Shown here piece by piece: positions 6,216 to 14,483 of a DNA stretch of 64,000 nt. The translations under genes and the position numbers were made by a program. This DNA comes from Lachnospiraceae bacterium (GTDB lineage Bacteria; Bacillota; Clostridia; Lachnospirales; Lachnospiraceae), in assembly GCA_024681795.1 (NCBI GenBank), contig JAILAD010000063.1, positions 1 to 64,000 on the forward strand, written 5' to 3'. The notes below the pieces were generated by a model. That model was given only the letters and a program-made list of their open reading frames with translations. It did not search any database and was not told the origin of the DNA. Every line of letters starts with the position of its first letter. Within the stretch, counting starts at the first letter, position 1.

Positions 6216-6242
6216 TTATTAGACAAGGAGCACTGAAGCATT

Positions 6243-7106
6243 ATGATTTTTGATTATTTTTATGAAGGACGTTATGAAAAATTCACATTCTTTATGTTGC
6301 CCAAAGGAATCATGAAGGATGATTTGTTCGGGGAGCTCACAATTAATGCAAAGGTGCTTTATGCAATGATGCTGGATCGGATTTCTCTTTCCAGGGAAAA
6401 CGATTGGATTGATAAAGAAGGCCGAGTCTACATCTTTTATACGATAGCAGCCATTAAGAATGACTTAAGATGCTCGATTACTACGGCCAGCCGACTCCTG
6501 AAAGAATTGGAAGACTTTGGCCTTATAGAACGATGTCGAAAAGGTCTTTGTAAACCCAATCTTATTTATGTAAAAGATTTTTCGCGATTTTCAAAATCGG
6601 AATTCAAGAATCCCATAATTGAACAATCTGGATTGCCAGATTTGAATAATCCGGACTGCTTAAAATTGGAATCTAATAATACTGATATAAACAAGATTGA
6701 GATTAATAATACCAATCCTATCCTTTCCGGAGAGGACAAGGATGAGATCGAACGTGAACTGTATCGCGAAATCTTAATGGACAATCTCGAGACGGAAGCG
6801 CTTAAGGAGTGGCATCCCTATAAAGTTGAAATCATAGATTCGATTTTTGATCTCGTCCTGGATACCATCTGTTCGAAAAGAAAAATCATCCGAATCGCCG
6901 GCGATGATAAACCAAACCAGGTGGTAAAGTCACAGTTGCTCAAATTAAATTCCATGCATATGGAATATATTCTGAAGTGCTTAGAGGATAACACAACGCA
7001 GGTAAAAAATATCAAACAGTATATGCTCGCCACGATTTATAACGCACCACTCACGATGAAAAACTACTATCAGTCTAGGGTAAATCATGACATGACAGAC
7101 GAATAA
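6243..7106 (+). CDS. Replication initiator protein A, RepA_N-type
   Basis: The 287-residue protein opens with the RepA_N pattern: YEKFTFFMLPKGIMKDDLFGELTINAKVLYAMMLDRISLS, an (WID)-x-GR-VYIFYT strand, and a winged helix with ITTASRLLKELEDFGLIER (~residues 75-105). RepA_N proteins start theta replication of many Firmicute plasmids and occur in conjugative elements. The C-terminal domain (~170-287) is helical with YILKCLEDNTTQVKNIKQYMLATIYNAP, the usual host-range part. AAGGAG at 6225-6230 lies 12 bases before ATG 6243, a rather long spacing. Two hairpins with T runs precede it and two iteron sets lie further up. Confidence 0.85.
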   Translation: MIFDYFYEGRYEKFTFFMLPKGIMKDDLFGELTINAKVLYAMMLDRISLSRENDWIDKEGRVYIFYTIAAIKNDLRCSITTASRLLKELEDFGLIERCRKGLCKPNLIYVKDFSRFSKSEFKNPIIEQSGLPDLNNPDCLKLESNNTDINKIEINNTNPILSGEDKDEIERELYREILMDNLETEALKEWHPYKVEIIDSIFDLVLDTICSKRKIIRIAGDDKPNQVVKSQLLKLNSMHMEYILKCLEDNTTQVKNIKQYMLATIYNAPLTMKNYYQSRVNHDMTDE

Positions 7107-7149
7107 GTGAACCGACAAATATAAAAAAATGAATGGAGGAATAATAAAA

Positions 7150-7482
7150 ATGAGAGATTACACCGAAAGCATATTAATCCGAATCACACCGGAACAAAGG
7201 AAACTGATTGAGAAGAAAATGAAACTGACCGGAATCATAAACATGTCTGCATACATTCGCAAAATGGCAATAGACGGTTATGTTTTTATTATCGATTTCA
7301 GTCTTCTCCGGGAAGCTTTAAGATTGACAAGCATCAATTCTAACAACCTGAATCAATATGTAAAAAAGGCAAATGAAACCGGAAGCATCTATCTCGAAGA
7401 CATTAACGAAATAAAAAGTCAGCAGGAAGAAATCCGAAAGATACTTATTAAAATTTATGAAGCGCTGCTGAAAATAGATTAG
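7150..7482 (+). CDS. MobC-like mobilisation accessory protein
   Basis: Start ATG 7150 is 10 bases after GGAGG; the upstream ATG 7129 lacks a site. The 110-residue product starts with a ribbon-helix-helix-like DNA-binding part (ESILIRITPEQRKLIEKKMKLTG…SAYIRKMAIDG) and continues with the MobC signature region NLNQYVKKANETGSIYLEDINEIK and a final helix. MobC proteins bind oriT and help the relaxase open the strands. Here no relaxase gene follows; an oriT-like hairpin region comes next and then the integrase. So the element must use a relaxase in trans or has lost its own. Confidence 0.8.
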   Translation: MRDYTESILIRITPEQRKLIEKKMKLTGIINMSAYIRKMAIDGYVFIIDFSLLREALRLTSINSNNLNQYVKKANETGSIYLEDINEIKSQQEEIRKILIKIYEALLKID

Positions 7483-7511
7483 AAAAAACTGTCTGTTGTT
7501 TCTAAACTGAA

Positions 7512-7619
7512 GCATCGTTTTTTTGATGCGTGGCTCCGAACGGATGTGAAGTTCTTCGGGGTTTGGGGCAGGCACCCAACAAGCAAAAAATGCATCGGTA
7601 TATCTCGGTGCACTGCTTG
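7512..7619. other. Candidate origin of transfer (oriT)
   Basis: The 203-bp gap between mobC and the integrase holds nested inverted repeats. GCATC/GATGC (7512-7516, 7525-7529) comes first. Then a larger hairpin is formed by CAAGCA (7580-7585) with TGCTTG (7614-7619) and, inside it, TGCATCG (7591-7597) with CGGTGCA (7606-7612). A GC-richer patch between them (GGCAGGCACCCAAC, 7568-7581) is the kind of segment that holds nic sites. Position next to mobC supports oriT; the nic site itself cannot be named. Confidence 0.5.
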
Positions 7620-7685
7620 CGAAAATGTTTTAATCAAATTATTTAGTAACAAACAAAACTGGTTTACGCATAATGGAGAAAACAA

Positions 7686-8969
7686 TTGGAACGCGAGAAA
7701 GATGTACTAAAGGAAATTAAATACCTTGAAGATCTTACTCGTAATGCGATAGGAAATGGTATAATATCCTCGGAGGATGCAAAAGCCAAATTAGAAGAAT
7801 TGGCAAATAAGAAATACACATTCAAATTGAATAAAGTGCTTTCAGTTCATCCGAACAAGATTTCCGGATCTAAGCCGGATGGCAATGGGAATTATACCAT
7901 TTTCAGAACCAGAGCCAAATGGTGTCCGAACGGAATGCTTAGCAGAAAGTATTACGAAGATCTTATCGAAGAGTTATATACTCATTATTTTGGGGAAGAA
8001 CCGGACTTCGAAAATCTGACATTAAAGGAATGCTTTGAGAACTGGGTTGAACGTCGGGTTAAAGCAGAGGTTATATCATATCAGACCGCTCAGCATTACA
8101 GATGCGATTATAAAAAATATATCGAGAGTGAGACTTTTTCAGACAAGCCGATTTCTGAAATAAAAAAATATGAGCTGATCGATTTTTATGAACGAGTTGT
8201 CGGAAATGGAAATATAACCGCGAAATGCTTTGGAAATATTAAGTCCTGTATAAACGGTGCCTTCAAGTACGCATCCATGTACGACGATATTCATTGCATC
8301 AATGCACGAGAAATTGATACTTCAGACATTTCAAGAAGATGCAAGTGCGTGGATAACAGCGACCAGGTTTATACAACTGAGCAAAGGGATATTATACTGA
8401 CTTATCTGGAAAATCTGGAACAACAAACAGTATATTCACTGGCAATACGACTTGCATTTTGCCTGCCGACAAGAATCGGGGAATTAACAGCCATTTCATG
8501 GGAAGATGTTAATCTGGAAACAAAAGAAATCACATTGGCACACTCGATGGTTAACATCCGGACTGATAAAATCAACCGAAAGCTGGTTCGTGTGGATTAT
8601 ATGAAAGCACACTCCAAATCAGGAAAAAGAATTATCGATCTCAGCGATTACGCAGTAAAAGTATTAAATGAGTTGAAAGCATTAACCGGCGACAGGTTTT
8701 ATGTTTTGAACTCAGCGGGGAATAACCCCATTTCGGAAAATAACTTCAATAGCAATTTGAAGAAATACTGTAAGAAATGCGGAATCCCCTATTATTCTTC
8801 TCATAAAATCCGTTTTTATCAGTGTAGCAGGATGTATGAGTTGCAAATCGACGAGAAAGATATTCAAGCAGAAATGGGACATTCCACACTGGAAATGACC
8901 AGGCATTACGACAGACGCCGTTCTAAACGCTTTACAGATGAGAAGGCTAATTTGGTCTTTGGAAGGTAG
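7686..8969 (+). CDS. int: Tyrosine-type site-specific integrase
   Basis: 427 residues from TTG 7686, with GGAG 8 bases upstream. Residues ~1-100 form an arm-binding region, ~105-200 the SAM-like core-binding domain (LTLKECFENWVERRV…), and ~225-427 the catalytic domain with R263 (PTRIGE), K in the YMKAHS…GKR beta strand, H373xxR376 (SSHKIR), H399 (MGHST) and nucleophile Y408 (RHYDRR). All catalytic residues are present. It should insert and excise the element at the 21-bp tRNA-Gly core. The start uses a rare TTG codon, which may keep the level low. The C-terminal third is the intact relative of the remnant at 352-813. Confidence 0.95.
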   Translation: MEREKDVLKEIKYLEDLTRNAIGNGIISSEDAKAKLEELANKKYTFKLNKVLSVHPNKISGSKPDGNGNYTIFRTRAKWCPNGMLSRKYYEDLIEELYTHYFGEEPDFENLTLKECFENWVERRVKAEVISYQTAQHYRCDYKKYIESETFSDKPISEIKKYELIDFYERVVGNGNITAKCFGNIKSCINGAFKYASMYDDIHCINAREIDTSDISRRCKCVDNSDQVYTTEQRDIILTYLENLEQQTVYSLAIRLAFCLPTRIGELTAISWEDVNLETKEITLAHSMVNIRTDKINRKLVRVDYMKAHSKSGKRIIDLSDYAVKVLNELKALTGDRFYVLNSAGNNPISENNFNSNLKKYCKKCGIPYYSSHKIRFYQCSRMYELQIDEKDIQAEMGHSTLEMTRHYDRRRSKRFTDEKANLVFGR

Positions 8970-9003
8970 AAAGGTGCCTAAATAAGCCTGTATGTGTGTC
9001 AGG

Positions 9004-9039
9004 TGTGTTCTGAGAACACAGCAGAACACAGTGTGTTCT
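9004..9039. repeat. Right-end arm-site octamers in mirrored pairs
   Basis: TGTGTTCT-G-AGAACACA (9004-9020) is followed by AGAACACA-G-TGTGTTCT (9023-9039): four copies of one octamer in two palindromes of opposite sense. The same octamer is at 984-1003. Likely integrase arm sites, possibly also bound by an excisionase or repressor. Confidence 0.65.
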
Positions 9040-9051
9040 AAAATGAGAAAT

Positions 9052-9082
9052 CCCCAAAGTCGCTCAACGAGAGGCTTTGGGG
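9052..9082 (-). terminator. Terminator behind tRNA-Gly supplied by the element
   Basis: CCCCAAAG (9052-9059) pairs with CTTTGGGG (9075-9082), with an inner CTC/GAG. It sits 12 bases beyond the 3' end of tRNA-Gly on the minus strand, so the inserted element gives the tRNA operon a new terminator. The T run on that strand is weak (ATTTCTCATTTT). Confidence 0.7.
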
Positions 9083-9092
9083 CAATAAAAAA

Positions 9093-9113
9093 AAGCAGGT
9101 GATGGGAATCGAA
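9093..9113. other. attR core: right direct repeat in tRNA-Gly
   Basis: Identical over 21 bp to 904-924. It covers the 3' end of tRNA-Gly from the last base through the T arm, so integration here leaves the tRNA intact. Confidence 0.9.
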
Positions 9114-9164
9114 CCCACGTATTCAGCTTGGAAGGCTGATGTTCTACCATTGAACCACACCTGC
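9094..9164 (-). tRNA. tRNA-Gly (anticodon TCC)
   Basis: Minus strand begins GCAGGTGTGGTTCAATGG and folds into a full cloverleaf with acceptor GCAGGTG/CACCTGC, anticodon loop CTTCCAA (TCC) and T loop TTCGATT. CCA is not encoded. It is the integration target of the element. Confidence 0.97.
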
Positions 9165-9183
9165 ATAATAATATATAATTTCG

Positions 9184-9258
9184 TCGAGGTGACAGGATTC
9201 GAACCTGCGACCCCCTGGTCCCAAACCAGGTGCTCTAGCCAAACTGAGCCACACCTCG
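9184..9258 (-). tRNA. tRNA-Pro (anticodon TGG)
   Basis: Minus strand begins CGAGGTGTGGCTCAG. Acceptor CGAGGTG/CACCTCG, anticodon loop TTTGGGA (TGG), T loop TTCGAAT. It is 19 bases upstream of tRNA-Gly and most likely in the same transcript. Confidence 0.97.
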
Positions 9259-9341
9259 GTTGGACTTTTTTTACGTCCTTTTTTCGTGACGCAAGTATGA
9301 TTATATGCATAAACGAAGCATTTGTCAATCTTTTTTTGGTT

Positions 9342-10286
9342 TTATTTCGGTTTTTTATCCTCGAAGGATTGCAGTTCCTTTGCAAATTTCTGTTTCAGGG
9401 AATCCCTGTAATCATAGGCCTCCTGTGAAAGCACCAGAAAAGCATCGGGAGATGATTTTCTGGAAGCATATTCGGCATAGAGACCGTTCATATAATTTTC
9501 GTAACCGCCTACGATTCCGTCCGTTGCCGTCTCAAACCATTCCAGGTCATTTGCATACTGCTCCAGCAGTTTATCACGCTTTAATCTGCGGGCAAATTTC
9601 CACGGAAACGTGGACAAAAACACTATAAGCGGAATCACAAACATCGGAAGCCAATAGACTAAAATAAATACGGGTTTTCCAAACGGAAGGTTCGATTGCA
9701 CAATTGCAACCATAAACCAGACAAATGCATAAATAATCATAAAAATATTATAAAGAATGTCATAAAGCAGAAAATAACTGAACTGCAGGACATATGCCAT
9801 TACAATAAAAATCGTGGAAAAGAAAAAGCACCCTGCCACAAAATCCGACATATCATGCCCGGAATCAATTTCATAAAAAACAGTAATCAGTAACATGACA
9901 ATAAAATCAATAATACCGAAAGCGAGTCCAATAAACGGAAGCGGCATCCACCATGCCTTCGGAATCTTCTTTTTTATTTTTTTCATGTCATCTTCAAGCT
10001 GTTTTTTCTGGTTCTGCAGTTTTTCATCCGCAATGCCGTTTTCATGGCTCTCAATAAACGAATGCACCGCACCGTTTAATCCATACTGAAGATTTAAATT
10101 ATACGTACATGTTCTGCAAATATCCTCATATTCCGCTCTCTGCTCCTCACTTGCAAGCTGCAGCGCGCACTGATAATCCGGATCGGAGGAAAAATCAAAC
10201 TGTATGGTCCGGATATTTTCCGGTGTACAGCTGAATCTGTTCAGTAAATTATTCCAATATAATTCCGCTTCCTGATTATAAGCCAT
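9342..10286 (-). CDS. Membrane protein of unknown function (314 aa)
   Basis: The first ~115 residues are soluble, acidic and helical, with three Cys-containing stretches (FSCTPEN, DICRTCTYN) and a charged coiled-coil-like segment (DEKLQNQKKQLEDDMKKIKKK). Four or five hydrophobic spans follow (~112-230: PLPFIGLAFGIIDFIVMLL, FVAGCFFFSTIFIVMAY, ILYNIFMIIYAFVWFMV, PVFILVYWLPMFVIPLIVF). A cytoplasmic tail with a basic patch (KFARRLKRDK) ends the protein. No family recognised. It lies 20 bases after the HD-GYP gene and is probably the last gene of that operon, so a signalling link is possible but unproven. Confidence 0.75.
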   Translation of the reverse strand: MAYNQEAELYWNNLLNRFSCTPENIRTIQFDFSSDPDYQCALQLASEEQRAEYEDICRTCTYNLNLQYGLNGAVHSFIESHENGIADEKLQNQKKQLEDDMKKIKKKIPKAWWMPLPFIGLAFGIIDFIVMLLITVFYEIDSGHDMSDFVAGCFFFSTIFIVMAYVLQFSYFLLYDILYNIFMIIYAFVWFMVAIVQSNLPFGKPVFILVYWLPMFVIPLIVFLSTFPWKFARRLKRDKLLEQYANDLEWFETATDGIVGGYENYMNGLYAEYASRKSSPDAFLVLSQEAYDYRDSLKQKFAKELQSFEDKKPK

Positions 10287-10306
10287 TTCTTCTGTCTTTC
10301 TTTCAC

Positions 10307-12577
10307 TTATTCTGCAGGTTTTTCTGCTTCTTTACCTTCGTTTTCCGGAAGTTTTTCTTCGGGTTTTACTTCATTACCGGCAGGCTTTTCCGCTTCTTTG
10401 TCTTCCTTATTTTGTTCAGCATCTTCAGCAGCTTCCTCTTCCGCTTTCTTTAATGCTTCTTCCTCCCGCTTTTTGACATCCTTCATCTCCTGAATTGCAT
10501 GGAAATGCTCCATGACAGCTCTTACTTCATCCTGGGAACGGAAGAAAGCATCTGCAACCAGCGGATCAAAATGCGTACCGGCATCTCCTTTTATGATGTC
10601 CATGGCTTTTTCAAAAGAGAAAGGCGGCTTATACACACGCGCCGAAACAAGTGCATCAAATACATCGGCAACTGCCATAATTCGCGCCGAAAGCGGAATA
10701 TCCTCACCCGAAAGGCCGGCCGGATACCCTTTTCCGTTCCACTTCTCATGATGGAACTCTGCCAGATTCTTTGCCTCCTGAAGATAAGAGGACTCCGGAA
10801 TCGTGTCGATAACCTGCTGTAACACATCCGCTCCCGCAGTAGTGTGAGACTTCATTTTTTCGAATTCCTTATCGGTCAGTTTACCGTTTTTATTCAAAAT
10901 CGTATCGGAAACGGTGATTTTACCGATGTCATGAAGCGGTGCGGAATGTTCTACATCGTATATAAAATCTTCCGTAAGCTGATCTTTATAATACCCCAGT
11001 TCAAGCATTTTATCCATGATAATACGTGTATATGCCGCTGTCTTGCGAACGTGATCACCGGTATTTTCATCCCTGTTTTCCACCATGTCCGCAAGTACAA
11101 GAATCAGGGCATTCTGCATTTCGGAAATCGTTTCCGTCTTCTTGTTCAGCTCATAGACATAGTTCTTGTTTTTCTCCGTAGTATCGGAGAACGCATGGTA
11201 CATGGTCTCAATCTCGTCACCGGTACGAATATTCAGCTTGTTGATTCTCTCAAAGTTGGCCTCTAAGTCTTCCTCGCTCTTATATGCGAATTCGCTGGCG
11301 CTTAGTGACATGGTATTAATCGGAAGCACTACATTGTAATCCGTAATCCAAAGACCGATTGCAATAATCAGAATAAAAAATCCCGCAAAAATTGAAATCA
11401 GCTTTGCCATAAAACTGAATTCGTTGGTACGAATCAAATTCATGGAAATATCCGTCGCCGCGTAACACGTGCATTTCCCGTAATCATTGTAAACCGGCTT
11501 GTAAACGGTAATCAGCCATCCATACGTATCATTTGTTATAATGGGTTCGATTTCGCCGCCGATTAACAGTGTCGAAACCATCGGCTCGAAGGATTCGTCA
11601 AACGGGATTACGTCACCCGGACTTCCGCCTTCCAGTTCCGCCGTGTCCAAATCGAAAACAACGTGACATCCGTCTTCTTTAATCTGGTAAACATACAGAT
11701 ATTCTATATCGGGCGAACTGTAAAATACATCATACAGCCGCGCTTCAACCTGCCTGTACTCCTCCGAGGAATCTCCCTCAGCGATATACTGGTCTATTTT
11801 ATTTCCGTCTATAATACTTGCCACAAGTTTTGTGGTGCCATCCGCCAGTCTGAAGTGTTCGTCAATCGTGTACTGACGATACAGTACTACGCTGATTACA
11901 AGCGCCGCCACACCTACCGACAGTCCTGCAAGTACCAGCAGCCAGAGCATTTTGTTACGAAGAGAATTTCTCTGTTTGTTACTGTTTCTGATTTTTTTTA
12001 ACAGTTCCCCCGTGGGCGGTGTCTGCTGCCACCCCTCAAACTGCATTATTTTTTGAATTTTATAGGGAAGGAACAGATACAGAATCAGTACAATTACAAC
12101 CGTAATACTCTTATCCATCAGGCCTTTTACGAATTCATTTATGAAACTGCGTCCGATTGTAATGTTGCCGGACCACGCATCCTGGATAATCCATTTTAAA
12201 ACGGTACCGTGACCGCCTCCGACAATTCCGAGTGAAAGAATTAACAGAACGATTCCCCAGGGTTTTCGAAACCAGCCTTTTCTTGCAAAAGCAGAAGCGA
12301 TTACTGCAATTAAAACATTTACCACGGCATAATAAACTTCCGGAGTGTCAAACAACCCTTTAATCAGATTGGTTACCAGACCGACTATGATACCCGGCAG
12401 ATATCCGCTCATGACGGCTATTAAAACCGTTCCGACACTGTCCAGATAAATCGGCCAGTCAAACATATTTACCAGAAAACTGCCGCCGAGATTGATGGCA
12501 ATCCCAATTACACATAAAATCAGCATCTTTAAAATCTGATATTTTATGGAATATTTTTTCTGTTTTATTTCACTCAT
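10307..12577 (-). CDS. Membrane-bound HD-GYP domain protein, probable c-di-GMP phosphodiesterase
   Basis: 756 residues. Residues ~10-170 hold about five membrane spans resembling a vitamin-uptake (ECF S component-like) fold. A second spanning segment (~210-233), an extracellular sensor-like region (~235-390), another span (~390-412) and a HAMP-like linker (~413-470) follow. Residues ~490-680 are a complete HD-GYP domain: H549-D550 (LHDIGKI), HHE at 609-611, GYP at 617-619 and ADVFDAL. HD-GYP proteins open c-di-GMP to pGpG or GMP. The last ~55 residues are a Lys/Glu/Pro-rich low-complexity tail. It follows the DUF853 ATPase gene by 38 bases. Confidence 0.88.
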   Translation of the reverse strand: MSEIKQKKYSIKYQILKMLILCVIGIAINLGGSFLVNMFDWPIYLDSVGTVLIAVMSGYLPGIIVGLVTNLIKGLFDTPEVYYAVVNVLIAVIASAFARKGWFRKPWGIVLLILSLGIVGGGHGTVLKWIIQDAWSGNITIGRSFINEFVKGLMDKSITVVIVLILYLFLPYKIQKIMQFEGWQQTPPTGELLKKIRNSNKQRNSLRNKMLWLLVLAGLSVGVAALVISVVLYRQYTIDEHFRLADGTTKLVASIIDGNKIDQYIAEGDSSEEYRQVEARLYDVFYSSPDIEYLYVYQIKEDGCHVVFDLDTAELEGGSPGDVIPFDESFEPMVSTLLIGGEIEPIITNDTYGWLITVYKPVYNDYGKCTCYAATDISMNLIRTNEFSFMAKLISIFAGFFILIIAIGLWITDYNVVLPINTMSLSASEFAYKSEEDLEANFERINKLNIRTGDEIETMYHAFSDTTEKNKNYVYELNKKTETISEMQNALILVLADMVENRDENTGDHVRKTAAYTRIIMDKMLELGYYKDQLTEDFIYDVEHSAPLHDIGKITVSDTILNKNGKLTDKEFEKMKSHTTAGADVLQQVIDTIPESSYLQEAKNLAEFHHEKWNGKGYPAGLSGEDIPLSARIMAVADVFDALVSARVYKPPFSFEKAMDIIKGDAGTHFDPLVADAFFRSQDEVRAVMEHFHAIQEMKDVKKREEEALKKAEEEAAEDAEQNKEDKEAEKPAGNEVKPEEKLPENEGKEAEKPAE

Positions 12578-12615
12578 TAATTCTGTTACCGTATCTCAAA
12601 AACTTTGCCCGACGC

Positions 12616-14397
12616 TTATTTCTTTATGTTAAACAGTGTTCCGATAATTCCGCGTCCAAGGGAGGCACCCACATTTCCGCCGAGTGTTTTGCCGAAGGAT
12701 CCTCCGACCGTTTTGCCGAGATTTTTACCGGCTTCTCTTCCGATCGTTCCTGCTAAGGAATTTGCTACGGACTTACCTGCATTCTTAACAGCGCGCTTCT
12801 TCGCCTCTTCCTCTTTTTCAGCCGCTCTCTGTGCGGCAAGCGCTTCTCTCTCCGCCTGTTTCTGCGCTGCAAGTGCAGCCTTCTCTGCGGCTTTTCTTTC
12901 TGCCTCAGCTGCCTTTTCGGCTGCCTTCTGCTCCGCCAGAGCCTGACGCTCCGCTTCTCTCTGTGCCTGCAATTCTGCACGTTCCGCAGCTTTCTTTTCT
13001 TCCCTTAACTGTCTCTCTGCTTCTTTTAATGCAGCCGCCTCTTCCTGCTGACGGCGTTTTTCCGCAGCGGCAACCTCTTCCGCACGTGCTTTTTCTTCTG
13101 CATCGGAAATGGCCTTACGATTTAAAAACTCATATGCAGAATCACGGTCCACGGTTTCCACATACTTAATATAAAGCTGTTCCGCTTTGATTTTGGAATC
13201 TCTCGTCGCATCATCGATTGCTCCCAGCTGACTCTGCGGAGGTAAAATATTGCATCTCTCCACAATCGTCGGAACACCGGTTTCATCCAATACGGATACA
13301 AGTGCCTCTCCGATTCCGAGTTCGGTTAAGACCTGGAAAGTATCAAAATCCGGATTCTCTCTGAACGCCATGGCAGCTGCTTTTGCCGCCTTCAGTTCGG
13401 AAGGGGTATATGCACGGAGTGCATGCTGGATTTTGGTTCCGAGCTGGCTCAGTACACCGTCCGGGATATCCTTTGGATTCTGGGTAATGAAAAATACACC
13501 AACACCTTTGGAACGAATCAGTTTCACGATTTGCTCAATTTTATCAAGCAGTGATTTGCTTGCGGAATCAAAGAGCATATGTGCTTCATCAAAGAAGAAT
13601 ACAATGCGGGGCTTTTCCAGATCCCCTGCTTCCGGAAGCATTTCATATAACTCCGACAGCATCCAGAGCATGAAAGAGGAATACATCGTCGGATTATTGA
13701 TTAATTTCTGGCAATCCAGAATGTTGATTTTTCCCTTTCCGGTATAATCGCATCCGATCCAGTCACGGATATCAAGCGCAGGCTCTCCGAAGAACAGTTC
13801 TCCTCCCTGACCTTCCAGTGCAATAACCGCACGGATGATGGCCCCGAGGCTCTGGCTCGACATATTACCGTAGGTCAGACTGTATTCTCTCGCATGCTCA
13901 CCCACGTAGGTAAGCATGGACCGGAGGTCTTTTGTATCAATCAAAAGCAAACCTTCGTCATCCGCAATTTTAAAAATTACGCTTAAAATATCCGACTGAA
14001 CCTCGTTTAATCCGAGAATTCTGGCAAGTAAAATCGGTCCCATTTCGCTGATGGTGGTACGAAGCGGAAGTCCTTTTTCGCCGTACACATCCCAGAATAC
14101 CGTAGGAAACGCATCAAACTTAAATCCTGCTTCTTCAAGACCGAAGCGTTCGATACGTGCTTTCATATCTTCCGTCTCAACACCCGGATTACAGGTTCCG
14201 CCGAGATCACCCTTCACATCCGCCAGGAAAACCGGAACACCGATGCTTGAGAATGACTCTGCCATTACTTTCAATGTAACGGTTTTACCGGTACCGGTAG
14301 CTCCCGCAATCATACCGTGGCGATTTGCCATTTTCGGTAATGCGTAAATTTTCTCGTCCCCTGCTTTTCCAAACCAGATTTTGTTCTCGTGTAACAT
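12616..14397 (-). CDS. HerA-like ATPase, DUF853 family
   Basis: 593 residues beginning MLHENKIWFGKAG…, with Walker A GATGTGKT at 32-39, ADVKGDLGG at 60-67 and Walker B FFFDEAH at 267-273, then a QxP-type sensor region (FITQNPKDIPD). This matches the DUF853/HerA C-terminal group of ring-forming DNA-translocase-like ATPases whose cellular job is poorly known. After ~residue 430 comes a long Ala/Glu/Lys/Arg coiled coil (~110 residues) and a Gly-rich tail (~556-593: GREAGKNLGKTVGGSFGKTLGGN…). GGAGG lies 8 bases before the ATG. It is followed by the HD-GYP gene. Confidence 0.88.
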   Translation of the reverse strand: MLHENKIWFGKAGDEKIYALPKMANRHGMIAGATGTGKTVTLKVMAESFSSIGVPVFLADVKGDLGGTCNPGVETEDMKARIERFGLEEAGFKFDAFPTVFWDVYGEKGLPLRTTISEMGPILLARILGLNEVQSDILSVIFKIADDEGLLLIDTKDLRSMLTYVGEHAREYSLTYGNMSSQSLGAIIRAVIALEGQGGELFFGEPALDIRDWIGCDYTGKGKINILDCQKLINNPTMYSSFMLWMLSELYEMLPEAGDLEKPRIVFFFDEAHMLFDSASKSLLDKIEQIVKLIRSKGVGVFFITQNPKDIPDGVLSQLGTKIQHALRAYTPSELKAAKAAAMAFRENPDFDTFQVLTELGIGEALVSVLDETGVPTIVERCNILPPQSQLGAIDDATRDSKIKAEQLYIKYVETVDRDSAYEFLNRKAISDAEEKARAEEVAAAEKRRQQEEAAALKEAERQLREEKKAAERAELQAQREAERQALAEQKAAEKAAEAERKAAEKAALAAQKQAEREALAAQRAAEKEEEAKKRAVKNAGKSVANSLAGTIGREAGKNLGKTVGGSFGKTLGGNVGASLGRGIIGTLFNIKK

Positions 14398-14483
14398 AGT
14401 TTTCCTCCCCCAGTATCATTACTTTTTTATATGTTTTAAATGCTTATTCGTTTTTTATGCCCGCTCTGACCTTTTATGCCGGT

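Larger units (their letters stand above)
904..9113. mobile_element. Integrative mobilisable element in tRNA-Gly(TCC)
   Basis: An 8.2-kb element bounded by 21-bp direct repeats, with octamer arm repeats inside both ends (984-1003 and 9004-9039), an integrase gene next to the right end, an ImmR/ImmA-like control pair, iterons plus a RepA_N-type initiator, MobC-like protein and an oriT-like region. It has no relaxase, VirB4, coupling protein or phage structural gene. That set fits an integrative mobilisable element (IME) or an ICE derivative that replicates in its circular state and depends on another element for transfer. Cargo is a lipoprotein and a structured-RNA/DUF4417/toxin-like cassette. 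Its AT content is visibly above that of the chromosome from 9.3 kb on. Confidence 0.85.

Noticed and set aside
6022-6222. 66-aa plus-strand reading frame before repA
   Set aside because: It is made of the 11-bp iterons and two terminator hairpins and has no ribosome binding site.
9099-9428. 109-aa plus-strand frame over tRNA-Gly and tRNA-Pro
   Set aside because: It is the complement of two tRNA genes.
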